Part shown: positions 1 to 7,978 of the stretch, piece after piece
Layout of the letters: each line of letters opens with the position of its first letter
Position numbering within the stretch: position 1 is the stretch's first letter
DNA from: Treponema sp.
GTDB taxonomy: Bacteria > Spirochaetota > Spirochaetia > Treponematales > Treponemataceae
NCBI GenBank assembly: GCA_024402535.1
Contig: JAKSTN010000027.1
Coordinates: 1-37,097, forward strand
Direction of reading: 5' to 3'
Length of the DNA stretch: 37,097 bases
Notes under the pieces: generated by a model
Told to the model about the DNA's origin: nothing
The model's input: the letters and a program-made list of their open reading frames with translations, nothing else
Database searches by the model: none
Position numbers and translations under genes: made by a program

Positions 1-572
1 CTTACAATTCGTGCCATATCAATCCAACAGGTAATGGAAATACCAAGCATGATTGAACCAACCCCAGCTCCAAGCCACAGCATGATCAGAACGATGTAAA
101 GCATACCGGGAACCGAATAAATGATGTCTACAAAACGCATCATCACGTTATCAACTTTTCCGCCTACGTAACCTGCAATACCACCGTAGATTGTTCCAAC
201 AACAAGGTTTACCAGGGCAGCCATAAAACCTACGCTCAAACTGATTCTGGCACCGTAGAGGATGCGGACAAAAATATCGCGTCCCATTTTGTCAGTACCA
301 AAAAAGTGCTTCAGGCTTGGACCGGCGTTTCTGTGTGCCAGATCCTGAACTTCGTAAGAAGTCTTGCAGAACCATGGCCCGAATACAGCCATGCAGACTA
401 CAATCAGAAGAATTACAAGACCAACCATGGCACGCTTGTTGGAAAAGAAATCCTGTACCACAGACTTAAAGAAAGTCTTGCTTTCAATGGCGATGAACTC
501 ATCGTTCTTTTCCGACTTATCAAGCTTTCGCCACAAGCCTTCATCTTTCATATCAATTTCACTAATTTCCAT
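1..572 (-). CDS. oppC: ABC transporter permease, OppC/DppC type (3' part beyond window)
   Basis: This is the inner-membrane permease of a peptide- or nickel-type ABC importer, pairing with the OppB-type gene upstream. I read the start at 572 (MEISEIDMKDEG...), with a GGAGG ribosome site at 581-585, 8 nt upstream. About 190 residues are visible. They contain a cytoplasmic N-terminus, a first membrane helix (AMVGLVILLIVVCMAVFG), the OppC-typical segment HFFGTDKMGRDIFVRILYGARISL, and the start of the binding-protein-dependent transport domain (VGFMAALVNLVVGTIYGGIAGY). The reading frame runs off the left edge, so the EAA loop is not seen. It lies 38 nt after oppB on the same strand, so the two are surely co-transcribed. 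Substrate class cannot be told without the binding protein. Confidence 0.9.
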   Translation of the reverse strand, partial: MEISEIDMKDEGLWRKLDKSEKNDEFIAIESKTFFKSVVQDFFSNKRAMVGLVILLIVVCMAVFGPWFCKTSYEVQDLAHRNAGPSLKHFFGTDKMGRDIFVRILYGARISLSVGFMAALVNLVVGTIYGGIAGYVGGKVDNVMMRFVDIIYSVPGMLYIVLIMLWLGAGVGSIMLGISITCWIDMARIV

Positions 573-610
573 ATTTATTTCCTCCGTATATCTTCCGGCA
601 TTCTTCCGCA

Positions 611-1531
611 TTATTTCTTTGCCAGGCGGATTCTTGGATCCACAATGGCACAGATAACGTCTGCCAGAAGGTTACAGATAATAATCACAGCACCCATAAA
701 GATTGTGATTCCCATTACAACGGTGTAGTCGTGGTTCATGATTGCGTTTGTAAACTCACGGCCAAGTCCCGGAATTGTAAAAATCTTTTCTATAGTTACG
801 CTTCCTGTCAGAAGGAAAGCTACCATTGGTCCCATATAAGTAATTACAGGAAGCATTACGTTTTTAAGAACATGGCGGAAAAGGATTGTTCCTTTACTGA
901 TTCCTTTTGCTCTTGCCATGATGATGTAGTCCTGACGAATTACTTCTTCGTAACTGGACTGTGTAAGTCTTGCTACTGCCGAAATAGGGTAAAGCCCCAT
1001 TGCTATGGCAGGCAGAACATAGTGCTTTGGTGTATCAAGGCCGATAATCGGGAACCACTGAAGCACAACCCCGAACAGAATCATGATCAGAAGTGCCACA
1101 ATAAAGTTCGGAATACTTACGCCCAGTGTAAGACCCGTAAGCCAGGCACCTTTTGCAAAATTGGATTTTGCCTTTGCCATAAGGATTCCCGCTGTAACTC
1201 CCACAACCAGAACCAGAAGGAAAGTTACCAGTCCAAGGCTGATTGTTGGTTTCATGGAATCCTTGATGATATCCTTTACTTCAACACCAATCTTTTTATA
1301 TGAAGTTCCGAAATCACCTTTCAGAATGTTTTTACAATAGATAAAAAACTGTGTAACAACAGGTTTATCCAGGCCGTATCTCGCTTCCATTCTTGCCAGT
1401 GTTTCCCCTGAAATATTTTTAGACTGAAGAGGACTTCCCGGCATAAGTTTTGTCATGGAAAAAGTGATTGCAACAAGAACAAAAAGCGTCAGCAATCCGA
1501 TTCCCAGTCGTTTCAGTACATACTTGATCAT
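611..1531 (-). CDS. oppB: ABC transporter permease, OppB/DppB type
   Basis: This 306-aa inner-membrane permease forms the heterodimeric channel with the OppC-type protein that follows it. It has the family layout: N-terminal helix (YVLKRLGIGLLTLFVLVAITFSM), the OppB hallmark MPGSPL about residue 30, a periplasmic loop (ARYGLDKPVVTQFFIYCKNILKGDFGTSY), five further helices, and the EAA-type cytoplasmic loop DYIIMARAKGISKGTILFRHVLKN. Length is normal for the family. The start is fixed by a strong AGGAGG site at 1535-1540. No oppA-like gene lies upstream, because the next gene (1784) is divergent; the binding protein must be elsewhere or downstream of oppC. A terminator-like hairpin lies just upstream in the leader and may control expression. 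Confidence 0.93.
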   Translation of the reverse strand: MIKYVLKRLGIGLLTLFVLVAITFSMTKLMPGSPLQSKNISGETLARMEARYGLDKPVVTQFFIYCKNILKGDFGTSYKKIGVEVKDIIKDSMKPTISLGLVTFLLVLVVGVTAGILMAKAKSNFAKGAWLTGLTLGVSIPNFIVALLIMILFGVVLQWFPIIGLDTPKHYVLPAIAMGLYPISAVARLTQSSYEEVIRQDYIIMARAKGISKGTILFRHVLKNVMLPVITYMGPMVAFLLTGSVTIEKIFTIPGLGREFTNAIMNHDYTVVMGITIFMGAVIIICNLLADVICAIVDPRIRLAKK

Positions 1532-1550
1532 GATTCCTCCTAAATGGGTA

Positions 1551-1598
1551 AAAAAAAGGCAAAGACATCTGGTTCATTTACCAGGCGCCTTTGCCTTT
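1551..1598 (-). terminator. Intrinsic-terminator-like hairpin in the oppB leader (possible attenuator)
   Basis: The arms AAAGGCAAAG (1555-1564) and CTTTGCCTTT (1589-1598) form a perfect 10-bp stem. An inner 4-bp stem, CTGG (1569-1572) with CCAG (1581-1584), sits inside a 4x4 internal loop. Read on the minus strand the stem is followed at once by seven T (1557-1551), the form of a rho-independent terminator. It sits 20 nt upstream of the oppB start codon. No minus-strand gene lies upstream that it could terminate, so a leader attenuator is the simplest reading. The structure is seen; the regulatory role is inferred. Confidence 0.6.
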
Positions 1599-1712
1599 GT
1601 CCTATCCCGTTTATTTATGTTGACTTATTTATAAATGAATACGGATTTTTCGCCTATAAATATCCTTTGGAGTTTCTACAAAAGAACCTGCGGTTTTTTG
1701 TTCAGAATTAAA

Positions 1713-1742
1713 TTGACGGAAGCTTCACAAAAACACTATTTA
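1713..1742 (+). promoter_or_regulatory. Candidate sigma70 promoter for the hydroxyacid dehydrogenase gene
   Basis: TTGACG at 1713-1718, an 18-bp spacer and TATTTA at 1737-1742. This would give a leader of about 35 nt before the GGAGG ribosome site and the ATG at 1784. It was found by eye only, and the -10 box is imperfect. Confidence 0.4.
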
Positions 1743-1783
1743 TATTACAAAAATGAAATTCCAGATAAACCGGAGGTACAAAA

Positions 1784-2788
1784 ATGAAAGTTACAGTTAT
1801 ACAGGAAGCAATTATCCAGCCTGATCTTACAAAAGAGGAGCTTTCCTCTTACTGGATTAAGCTTATAGAAATCCCGGGAGTTGAACTTGAAATCAAATAT
1901 CCTTCAGGATACCCGCAGCCGGAAGAACTTCACGAACTTATCGGCGATTCCGACGTTGTTTTCGGTATCTGGATAAATGATAAAGTTATTAATGAAGAAT
2001 TCTTAAGCCATCACCCGAACCTTAAATACATAGCAACTCTTGGCCACGGGTTCGGCCAGTTCGATGTAGAAATGACCCGCCGCCTGGGAATCACTATTAC
2101 AAACACCATTTACGGTGCACAGACAATTGCAGAATACGCCTGGGCAATGCTCATGGAAGTATGCCATCACGTTTCCCAGCATTCTGTTGCATACAAAAAA
2201 ACAGACTGGACAAAACTCGAAAACCAGATGGATTACGGCCGCGTTCAGACACCTCAAATTGAACTTTACGGAAAAACCTGCGGTATTTTCGGTCTTGGCG
2301 CCATTGGTTACGCCTTTGCCCGCATGGCATACGGCTTTGGCATGAACGTTATTTCTTACAGCCGCCACAAAAAAGAAGGCAGCAAGTATGACTTTATCCG
2401 CCAGGTAGATTTTGACACTATGCTCAAAGAAAGTGACGTAATTTCAATCCACGCACCATTTACAACAGAAACTGCAGACACCTTCAATAAAGAAGCTTTT
2501 GACAAAATGAAGGACGGTGTAATCCTTATCAACACAGCCCGCGGAGGACTCATTGTTGAAGAAGACCTTCAGGCAGCCCTGGACTCAGGAAAAGTATTCG
2601 GTGCCGGACTTGATGTTATGAGAAGCGAACCGCCTGTTGGAGACCACAGCCTTTTCCACACAGACAAAACTTTGATTACAGCTCACATTGCATGGCTTAC
2701 AAAAGAGTCCCGCATCCGTGCCTGCACCATGGCCATCGATAACTTCAAGGCTTATCTCGCAGGAAAACCGGTAAGCGTAATCAACTAG
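1784..2788 (+). CDS. D-isomer-specific 2-hydroxyacid dehydrogenase (glycerate dehydrogenase-like)
   Basis: This 334-aa NAD(P)-dependent oxidoreductase interconverts a 2-keto acid and a D-2-hydroxy acid. The substrate-binding half comes first. The Rossmann half contains the dinucleotide loop GLGAIG (170-175). The catalytic triad is visible: Arg253 in NTARGGLI, Glu282 in DVMRSEPP and His301 in ITAHIAW. The His-Ile-Ala-Trp form is typical of glycerate/hydroxypyruvate-type members, although the family's usual TPH is TAH here. The start has a GGAGG site 8 nt upstream. It lies ahead of the L-serine dehydratase genes, which fits a role in hydroxypyruvate, glycerate or serine carbon flow. That link is inferred from neighbourhood, and the true substrate (glycerate, lactate, phosphoglycerate) is not decided by sequence. 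Confidence 0.85.
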   Translation: MKVTVIQEAIIQPDLTKEELSSYWIKLIEIPGVELEIKYPSGYPQPEELHELIGDSDVVFGIWINDKVINEEFLSHHPNLKYIATLGHGFGQFDVEMTRRLGITITNTIYGAQTIAEYAWAMLMEVCHHVSQHSVAYKKTDWTKLENQMDYGRVQTPQIELYGKTCGIFGLGAIGYAFARMAYGFGMNVISYSRHKKEGSKYDFIRQVDFDTMLKESDVISIHAPFTTETADTFNKEAFDKMKDGVILINTARGGLIVEEDLQAALDSGKVFGAGLDVMRSEPPVGDHSLFHTDKTLITAHIAWLTKESRIRACTMAIDNFKAYLAGKPVSVIN

Positions 2789-2793
2789 TAAAA

Positions 2794-2907
2794 GGCTGTC
2801 CAATAAGTTCTGTCATGCTGAACTTGATTCAGCATCTACACTGCATATTGTGTAGAGATTCCGAAACTAGTTCGGAATGACACCATGAACTTCACTCTAG
2901 GACAGCC
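2794..2907. repeat. Cloverleaf-like intergenic inverted-repeat element
   Basis: A 114-bp palindromic element. The outer arms are GGCTGTCC (2794-2801) and GGACAGCC (2900-2907). Inside, TGTCAT (2811-2816) pairs with ATGACA (2877-2882). Three hairpins lie within that: GCTGAA/TTCAGC (2817-2822, 2828-2833), TCTACAC/GTGTAGA (2835-2841, 2850-2856) and TTCCGAA/TTCGGAA (2859-2865, 2871-2877). The GTCATGCTGAACTTG...TTCGGAATGAC pattern resembles short dispersed intergenic palindromes known from many bacterial genomes (recalled, not searched). It separates the dehydrogenase from sdaAB and could act as a mobile repeat or an mRNA processing or stabilising structure. Confidence 0.75.
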
Positions 2908-2958
2908 CCATCGCCCCCAAAGGTGTCGTATCGCCCAAAATAAACTCCAGGAGGAAAT

Positions 2959-3624
2959 ATGTCGTCCATCTTTGATATTCTCGGGCCCGTTATGGTCGGG
3001 CCTTCCTCCTCGCACACTGCAGGAGCAGTGCGCATAGGTCTTATGTGCCGGGAACTTCTTCACGAAGACCCGGTCAAAGCCCGCATCACCTTATGCGGCT
3101 CTTTTGCGGCAACAGGTCACGGCCACGGTACCGACTGCGCCCTTATTGCAGGTCTTTTAGGTTTTCAGACCCATGACCTCCGCATTCCCCAAAGTTTAGA
3201 CCTTGCAAAAGATGCGGGCCTGGACTTTTCCTTCAGTCAGAAAGAACTTTTTGACGCCCACCCCAACACAGCAATAATCGAACTGACCGGAATCAACGGA
3301 AGAGAACTTTCAGTTCAGGCTTCATCCATTGGCGGCGGGCGCATCATGATAAACAAAATCGACGGCATCGATGTAAATTTTACAGGCGAAAAACCAACTC
3401 TCATCGTTCATAACTACGACCAGAGCGGTCACGTTGCCGCCGTAACAAGCCTTTTCCACTTCAACAAAATCAATATTGCTTCCATGCAGCTTTTCCGAAA
3501 CCAGAAAGGCGGCTATGCGGTAATGGTTATTGAAAGTGATGAAGAAATCCCAAAAGAAATTATTGCCCAGATAGAAAAATACGACGGCATTATAAAAGTA
3601 ACGCTCTGTAATGCCCTTTTATAA
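2959..3624 (+). CDS. sdaAB: L-serine ammonia-lyase (dehydratase), beta subunit
   Basis: This is the 221-aa beta subunit of the two-chain, iron-sulfur L-serine dehydratase, which converts L-serine to pyruvate and ammonia in the cytoplasm. The N-terminal signature SSIFDILGPVMVGPSSSHTAGA (residues 2-23) is diagnostic. The middle holds GSFAATGHGHGTDCALIAGLLG and SIGGGRIMI. The C-terminus (about 145-221) is an ACT domain (PTLIVHNYDQSGHVAAVTSLF), a fold that senses serine in this family. A GGAGG site lies 5 nt before the ATG. The alpha subunit follows 15 nt downstream, so the split form typical of Firmicutes and spirochaetes is complete. Transcription may start at the upstream dehydrogenase promoter or within the intergenic repeat; I see no clear promoter of its own. 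Confidence 0.95.
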   Translation: MSSIFDILGPVMVGPSSSHTAGAVRIGLMCRELLHEDPVKARITLCGSFAATGHGHGTDCALIAGLLGFQTHDLRIPQSLDLAKDAGLDFSFSQKELFDAHPNTAIIELTGINGRELSVQASSIGGGRIMINKIDGIDVNFTGEKPTLIVHNYDQSGHVAAVTSLFHFNKINIASMQLFRNQKGGYAVMVIESDEEIPKEIIAQIEKYDGIIKVTLCNALL

Positions 3625-3639
3625 AACCGGAGGACCTGC

Positions 3640-4485
3640 ATGTTTGAATCTTTTTCTGAAATCTCTGCGTTCTGCAAACAGGAAAATGTTGATTTTCCGA
3701 ATGCAGTCCTTTTAATGGAAACAAAAGACCGTGACACCACAAAAGAAGAAGTCACTGCAAAAATGCGCTCCATGTGGAATGCCATGGTAGATTCCTACAA
3801 TTCCTATGATCCTGACTTAAAATCGCGCAGCGGGCTTTCGGGCGGTAACGGAGCCCTTGCAGAAAAATGGGCTCAAAGCGGAAACGCCCTTTCCGGCCCT
3901 TACATTTCAGAAGTAATCTCTGTAGCCTTAAAAATGGGTGAATCAAATGCCTGCATGAAGCGCATTGTAGCATCTCCAACCGCTGGTTCCTGTGGCGTTA
4001 TTCCCGCCGTTCTTATTCCCCTTTTCCTTGAAAAAAAATATTCCGAGGACGAAATTATTAAGGGGCTTTTTGTAAGTGCGGGAATCGGAAGTGTCATTGC
4101 TTCCAGAGCTTCTATTGCAGGTGCCGAAGGCGGATGTCAGGCTGAAATTGGTGCCGCTTCCAGCATGGCGGCAGGAACTTTAGTTTATCTTAATGGCGGT
4201 TCAACAGAACAGATTATTACAGCAGCTGGTCTCGCCCTTAAAAACCTTCTCGGACTTGTCTGTGACCCTGTTTCGGGCCTTGTTGAAGTGCCTTGTGTAA
4301 AAAGAAATGTAATCGGTGCTGTAAATGCGGTAAGCGCTGCAGATATGGCTCTTGCAGGCATAAAATCAAAAATCCCGTCAGATGAAATTATAGACGCCAT
4401 GAAACGGGTGGGAAACATGATGCATCCCGACCTGAAAGAAACAGGCCGCGGCGGTCTTGCTGCCTGCAGCCTGTTAAAAGACTAA
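3640..4485 (+). CDS. sdaAA: L-serine ammonia-lyase (dehydratase), alpha subunit
   Basis: This 281-aa catalytic subunit carries the oxygen-labile [4Fe-4S] cluster that activates the serine hydroxyl. Conserved blocks are SRSGLSGGNG (62-71), ASPTAGSCGVIPAV (111-124), GAEGGCQAEIGAASSMAAG (161-179) and GLVCDPVSGLVEVPCVKRN (205-223). Cys166, Cys208 and Cys219 are the likely cluster ligands, with Cys118 in the substrate loop. The C-terminus GRGGLAACSLLKD is the usual family end. The start has GGAGG at 7 nt. It is co-transcribed with sdaAB. The next gene converges and its stop lies only 8 nt away, so no terminator fits between them. Confidence 0.95.
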   Translation: MFESFSEISAFCKQENVDFPNAVLLMETKDRDTTKEEVTAKMRSMWNAMVDSYNSYDPDLKSRSGLSGGNGALAEKWAQSGNALSGPYISEVISVALKMGESNACMKRIVASPTAGSCGVIPAVLIPLFLEKKYSEDEIIKGLFVSAGIGSVIASRASIAGAEGGCQAEIGAASSMAAGTLVYLNGGSTEQIITAAGLALKNLLGLVCDPVSGLVEVPCVKRNVIGAVNAVSAADMALAGIKSKIPSDEIIDAMKRVGNMMHPDLKETGRGGLAACSLLKD

Positions 4486-4493
4486 ATCAAAAA

Positions 4494-4853
4494 CTAATTC
4501 CAGTTTTTCCATGTGTCAGGTTCATAGCCTACTGTAGCGGCTTCTTTACCGTTTCTTACAACAGGCTGAACCAGAAGCATAGGATTTTCCAGAATCTTTT
4601 CAAACTTATCACTGTCATCAAGGTATGCGAAACTTGCATAATCCTTGCTTTTTTTATCTACAATCAGTTCAAGTGCTGCGTCCCGGCTTCCAGCTTTTTT
4701 AGAAAGAAGTGAAATAACGCTTTCAAGTTCCCCTTTTGAAATCCCTTTTTCTTTTAAATCTACTTTCTGTACCTGAATACGTCTTTCTGCGAACCAGCGT
4801 TCTGCTTTTTTTACATCAAAGTTTTTATTTGTACCAAAAATCTGAATTGCCAT
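4494..4853 (-). CDS. ArsC/Spx/YffB-fold protein lacking the catalytic cysteine
   Basis: A 119-aa thioredoxin-like protein of the ArsC/Spx/YffB superfamily. The N-terminus IQIFGTNKNFDVKKAERWF aligns with the family pattern YGxxxCDTxKKAxxW, but the position of the redox Cys is Asn11. The downstream block NPMLLVQPVVRNGKEAATVGY matches NPxLIKRPVxxxGK..VGF, with Gln96 where the family has Arg. Both catalytic residues are therefore missing, and the protein cannot work as a thiol reductase by the known mechanism. A binding role, as for Spx with RNA polymerase, is possible but unproven. A purine-rich ribosome site (GGAAAGGGAG) precedes the ATG. It is followed downstream by the convergent end of sdaAA, and its upstream neighbour on the same strand is the DUF72 gene (29 nt away). 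Confidence 0.75.
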   Translation of the reverse strand: MAIQIFGTNKNFDVKKAERWFAERRIQVQKVDLKEKGISKGELESVISLLSKKAGSRDAALELIVDKKSKDYASFAYLDDSDKFEKILENPMLLVQPVVRNGKEAATVGYEPDTWKNWN

Positions 4854-4882
4854 GCTTTTCTCCCTTTCCTGATTATATCATA

Positions 4883-5698
4883 TTAAGACTTTAATTTTAT
4901 TATCTTATCCAGAATGTCTTTTAACTGGGCTGCATTTTTTGCACCACTTCCACGAGGATGATTATTAAAATAAGCCTGAACCTTTTTCCCCTCCCCTTGA
5001 GCTGCCTGAATTACAGGAACAAAGCTTTCAAGCTCCTCTTCCGAATAAAAATAATCATAACGGCCGCTTCCGTTCGGTGTGTCCCCGCTGTCATACCAGG
5101 CGCCGCTGTTCCGCCCGTGCATTCTTAAATAAGCCGAAGGTCCTATAAACGGCGTTCTGCAGGCTGTTCCGTCAGGCAGATATTTTAGCTGAGGCATATC
5201 ACAAAAAACAATGCTCACTTTCCGCTTTTCAAGACCTTCAAAAACACTTTCCTTTATCCAGTCCTTATGCCGGAATTCCACGCAAACAGGATATCCGTCA
5301 AATTCTTTTATTAAATCTGCAAGATAAAAACGGTTTTCCGGCGTGTAATGAAAACTTTGCGGAAACTGAAACAAAACTGAACTTAATGCCTCTTTCTGAA
5401 GCAAGGGCAGAATATTAAAACTGAAAGTTTCTGCAGTTTTTTTCCATTCTTTTTCTATTTCGTGTGTAAGACTTCTGTTTGCCTTTATACTGAACTGAAG
5501 TCTGCCTTCAGTCCGTTCATAAAAATTCCTGAGCCGCATGGAATCAGGCATACTGTAAAAAGTATTATTTATTTCCAGAGCATTAAACTGAGTGGAATAA
5601 TATTCCAGAAATTCCTGCCTTTTCAGATCTGCAGGATAAAAAACACCTTTCCATTCGGGATAATCAAAACCGCTTGTTCCAATCAAAGTATCAGTCAT
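4883..5698 (-). CDS. DUF72 (YecE-like) family protein
   Basis: A 271-aa protein of the DUF72 family, a TIM-barrel-like fold of unknown biochemical function. Family motifs are clear: LIGTSGFDYPEWKGVFYP at the N-terminus, FNALEINNTFYSMP, FQFPQSFHYT, VCVEFRHKDW, AYLRMHGR, YDYFYSEEEL and AYFNNHPRGSGAKNA near the end. Two in-frame ATGs exist, at 5704 and 5698. I chose 5698 because the AGAG purine site is then 8 nt away and the protein begins close to the usual family start. It lies 29 nt upstream of the ArsC-fold gene and could share its transcript. The stop of the primase-helicase gene is 24 nt upstream, so it marks the left boundary of the plasmid-like segment. Confidence 0.88.
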   Translation of the reverse strand: MTDTLIGTSGFDYPEWKGVFYPADLKRQEFLEYYSTQFNALEINNTFYSMPDSMRLRNFYERTEGRLQFSIKANRSLTHEIEKEWKKTAETFSFNILPLLQKEALSSVLFQFPQSFHYTPENRFYLADLIKEFDGYPVCVEFRHKDWIKESVFEGLEKRKVSIVFCDMPQLKYLPDGTACRTPFIGPSAYLRMHGRNSGAWYDSGDTPNGSGRYDYFYSEEELESFVPVIQAAQGEGKKVQAYFNNHPRGSGAKNAAQLKDILDKIIKLKS

Positions 5699-5721
5699 AA
5701 TCATATCTCTATAGAAGATAC

Positions 5722-7719
5722 CTATTTTTTAACCCACTCGCTGATTTTTTCCTTTGGTTCTTCAAAATAATTGAACATAGGACAGAAATCCAGATCAACA
5801 CTGCCTTTTCGTCCGTTTCGATTTTTCAAAATTTTCAGCTGCAGATTCTGCATTTTACCCGGAACTTCAGCAGCTTTTTCCTGTTCCTGCCGCAAAGCCA
5901 TAATTCTTGCCGCTCGCGATTTTTCGTCTTCAAATCTTCCGTCCGGAGTTTTCTGAAAATCCATTCCCTTGAACTGAAGAGCCAGAAGAATATCACTAGT
6001 ATATTCAATTGCCCCAGATTCCTTAAATGATGCAATATTTACAGGTGATGTATAGTTTTCACGGTTAAAACTTGAAATAGCAAAAACTGGAACATCATAA
6101 TCGCGGCTTGCCCTTTTAAGCTCTACAACAGCTTTATCTGTATTCTGTTTATCTGTCGCCCGGATATCAAAAGGTGCCAGAATCTGGAGGTAATCAATTA
6201 TTACAAGAGGCTTTTTTCCTGTAACACGAATATGCTTTGCAATTACATCCTTTATTTTTTCAACACCGATATCACCAATTCCTATGTGATAATAAAGATT
6301 TCCTGCATATGCTGCATAATCTTTAAGAACTTCATTCATGTACTCAGCCTGTCTTTTTGTTTTCAGACAGTTTCCGTTCAAAAGATTTCGGGTTGTTGTT
6401 GCATTACTGATTTCAAGATCCCAGTTCTTTGCACGCATAAACGAAAGACGGCTCAGAGATTTAGCTGTAAGTTCCTGTTTACCCATTTCAAGACTGAAAA
6501 TAATAACATCCTGTCCGTTTTTTGCTGCATTATCAGCAATCTGAAGGGCAAATGTTGTTTTACCAAGACTGGAAACTGCCCCGATAATATAAAGGCCCGG
6601 ATAAAATCCACCGTCCAGAATTTCATTTACCTTTTTAAAACCAGTGGAAATGCTGTCTTTATTAAAACGGGCTTCAATGTCCTGAATAAAGTCTGCAAGA
6701 CCATATGCCGCCGATGTTGCCTTATATTCTTCCAGTTCCTGATTCTTCTGCTGTTCAATTATTGCAAGAACATTTTCTTTTGCACCTTTTACATTCTGAA
6801 TCAGTGCATTCCGGTCTTTTACTAAAAGTTCATTTGCATCTTTACAGTCACCTGTAATGCTGATTTCTGCATATTCAATTCCAAGTTTTTCCAGCTCTTC
6901 ACCAAGCTTACGACTCCCTTCCCTGCCCGCTTCATCATTATCCAGGGCTAAAATCAAAGGATATTTTGGTCTGTTATGCTTCACATATTCCAGAAATTTC
7001 ATGCTTCCGCTGGAACCAAGAGCACATGCCTTACCACCCGCTTCCATTACTGAAAGGGCATCAAATTCCCCTTCTACTACAAAAAACGGTTCATTAACTG
7101 AATCAATGGCACGGAGATTAAAAAGTTCATATGTTCCTTTTGGTTTCAGATACCGGAATTTCTTGTCTACTTCCCCAATAGCACGGGCATTATAACTTGC
7201 TTTTCCTGTAGGAATAACAAAACGGTTCTTTTCTTCCCAAAAGCCAAGATTGAAAGCATCAACAAGAGCTCTGCTTAAACCGCGTCTTGCCCAGTAATCA
7301 GTTTTTCCTACAGCTGCATGGCAGACGGCAAAGAAAGATTCCAGAGATTCAGTTTTTTCAGACTGATTTATATTCTGTTCAGATTTTTCCACGTTAAATA
7401 TAACTTTTTCAGATGTATTTTCTATATTTGAATTTCGAGAGTTATATTCTACGTGGATACCAAGAAAGCGGTAAACATGATCAAAAAGATCTTTTCCCGA
7501 AAGGCCTGTCTGTATTTGTGCCACGTCAAATATGTCATAATCTGCACCACACGAAAAACAGTGACAGCGATTACGTCTCTGGTCAAAAGACATACTGGGA
7601 TTATGATCCTCATGTTCTGGATTTAAACAAGAAAAATTTTTTGATATATTGATTCCACATGCAGTAAGCCAAGTTCCCAGCCCGGCTTTTGCTGCCTGTT
7701 TAGATTCTTCTGGATTCAT
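5722..7719 (-). CDS. Plasmid/phage-type bifunctional primase-helicase (CHC2 zinc finger, TOPRIM, DnaB-like ATPase)
   Basis: A 665-aa protein uniting primer synthesis and DNA unwinding, like phage T7 gp4 or Twinkle. A CHC2 zinc finger lies at 31-57 (Cys31, His36, Cys54, Cys57). The TOPRIM domain (about 211-290) has Glu216 in VVEGEFDALSV and Asp260/Asp262 in LALDNDEAG. The RecA-like helicase domain (about 355-640) has Walker A SSLGKTT with Lys387, the block FSLEMGKQEL, Walker B LVIIDYLQ with Asp509, and ISSFNREN. A purine-rich site (GGGTGGGG) lies just before the ATG. It is a replicon gene rather than the cell's dnaG/dnaB, since those are separate proteins and this one directly adjoins an iteron array. 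Three iteron-like copies lie within its 5' end (7389, 7441, 7521). It is last in the par-rep-ori-primase series. Confidence 0.9.
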   Translation of the reverse strand: MNPEESKQAAKAGLGTWLTACGINISKNFSCLNPEHEDHNPSMSFDQRRNRCHCFSCGADYDIFDVAQIQTGLSGKDLFDHVYRFLGIHVEYNSRNSNIENTSEKVIFNVEKSEQNINQSEKTESLESFFAVCHAAVGKTDYWARRGLSRALVDAFNLGFWEEKNRFVIPTGKASYNARAIGEVDKKFRYLKPKGTYELFNLRAIDSVNEPFFVVEGEFDALSVMEAGGKACALGSSGSMKFLEYVKHNRPKYPLILALDNDEAGREGSRKLGEELEKLGIEYAEISITGDCKDANELLVKDRNALIQNVKGAKENVLAIIEQQKNQELEEYKATSAAYGLADFIQDIEARFNKDSISTGFKKVNEILDGGFYPGLYIIGAVSSLGKTTFALQIADNAAKNGQDVIIFSLEMGKQELTAKSLSRLSFMRAKNWDLEISNATTTRNLLNGNCLKTKRQAEYMNEVLKDYAAYAGNLYYHIGIGDIGVEKIKDVIAKHIRVTGKKPLVIIDYLQILAPFDIRATDKQNTDKAVVELKRASRDYDVPVFAISSFNRENYTSPVNIASFKESGAIEYTSDILLALQFKGMDFQKTPDGRFEDEKSRAARIMALRQEQEKAAEVPGKMQNLQLKILKNRNGRKGSVDLDFCPMFNYFEEPKEKISEWVKK
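7388..7534. repeat. Iteron-like repeats inside the primase-helicase coding region
   Basis: Three matches to the origin iteron lie within the 5' part of the primase-helicase gene. TCCACGTTAAATATAAC begins at 7388 and is continued by the usual CTTTTTC. GTTATATTCTACGTGG, inverted, at 7441-7456 is the exact complement of the origin copy at 8112. CCACGTCAAATATG lies at 7521-7534. They extend the initiator-binding array into the gene. Confidence 0.6.
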
Positions 7720-7978
7720 ATGGTCCCCACCCTGATTCCAATTGAATATTTTTTAGATGTGTTTTCATCATATTTGTGATTCGGTGAATTTGCAATTCAC
7801 CTTCACTTTTGCTTTAGAAGCTCTTTAAAAGCTATATAATAGCTCTTAGGATTTTCAGACAGTTCCTATTTCTTTATAATATCAATAATTACAAAACTGA
7901 CTTCCCACGTAAAATATAAAAAATTCCACCTGAAATATAAAATTTCCCACTTGAAATATTAATTTCCCCACGAGAAAG

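Noticed and set aside
731..1303. 190-aa plus-strand open frame
   Set aside because: It lies antisense within oppB, has a Cys/His/Lys-biased composition typical of a shadow frame and no ribosome site.
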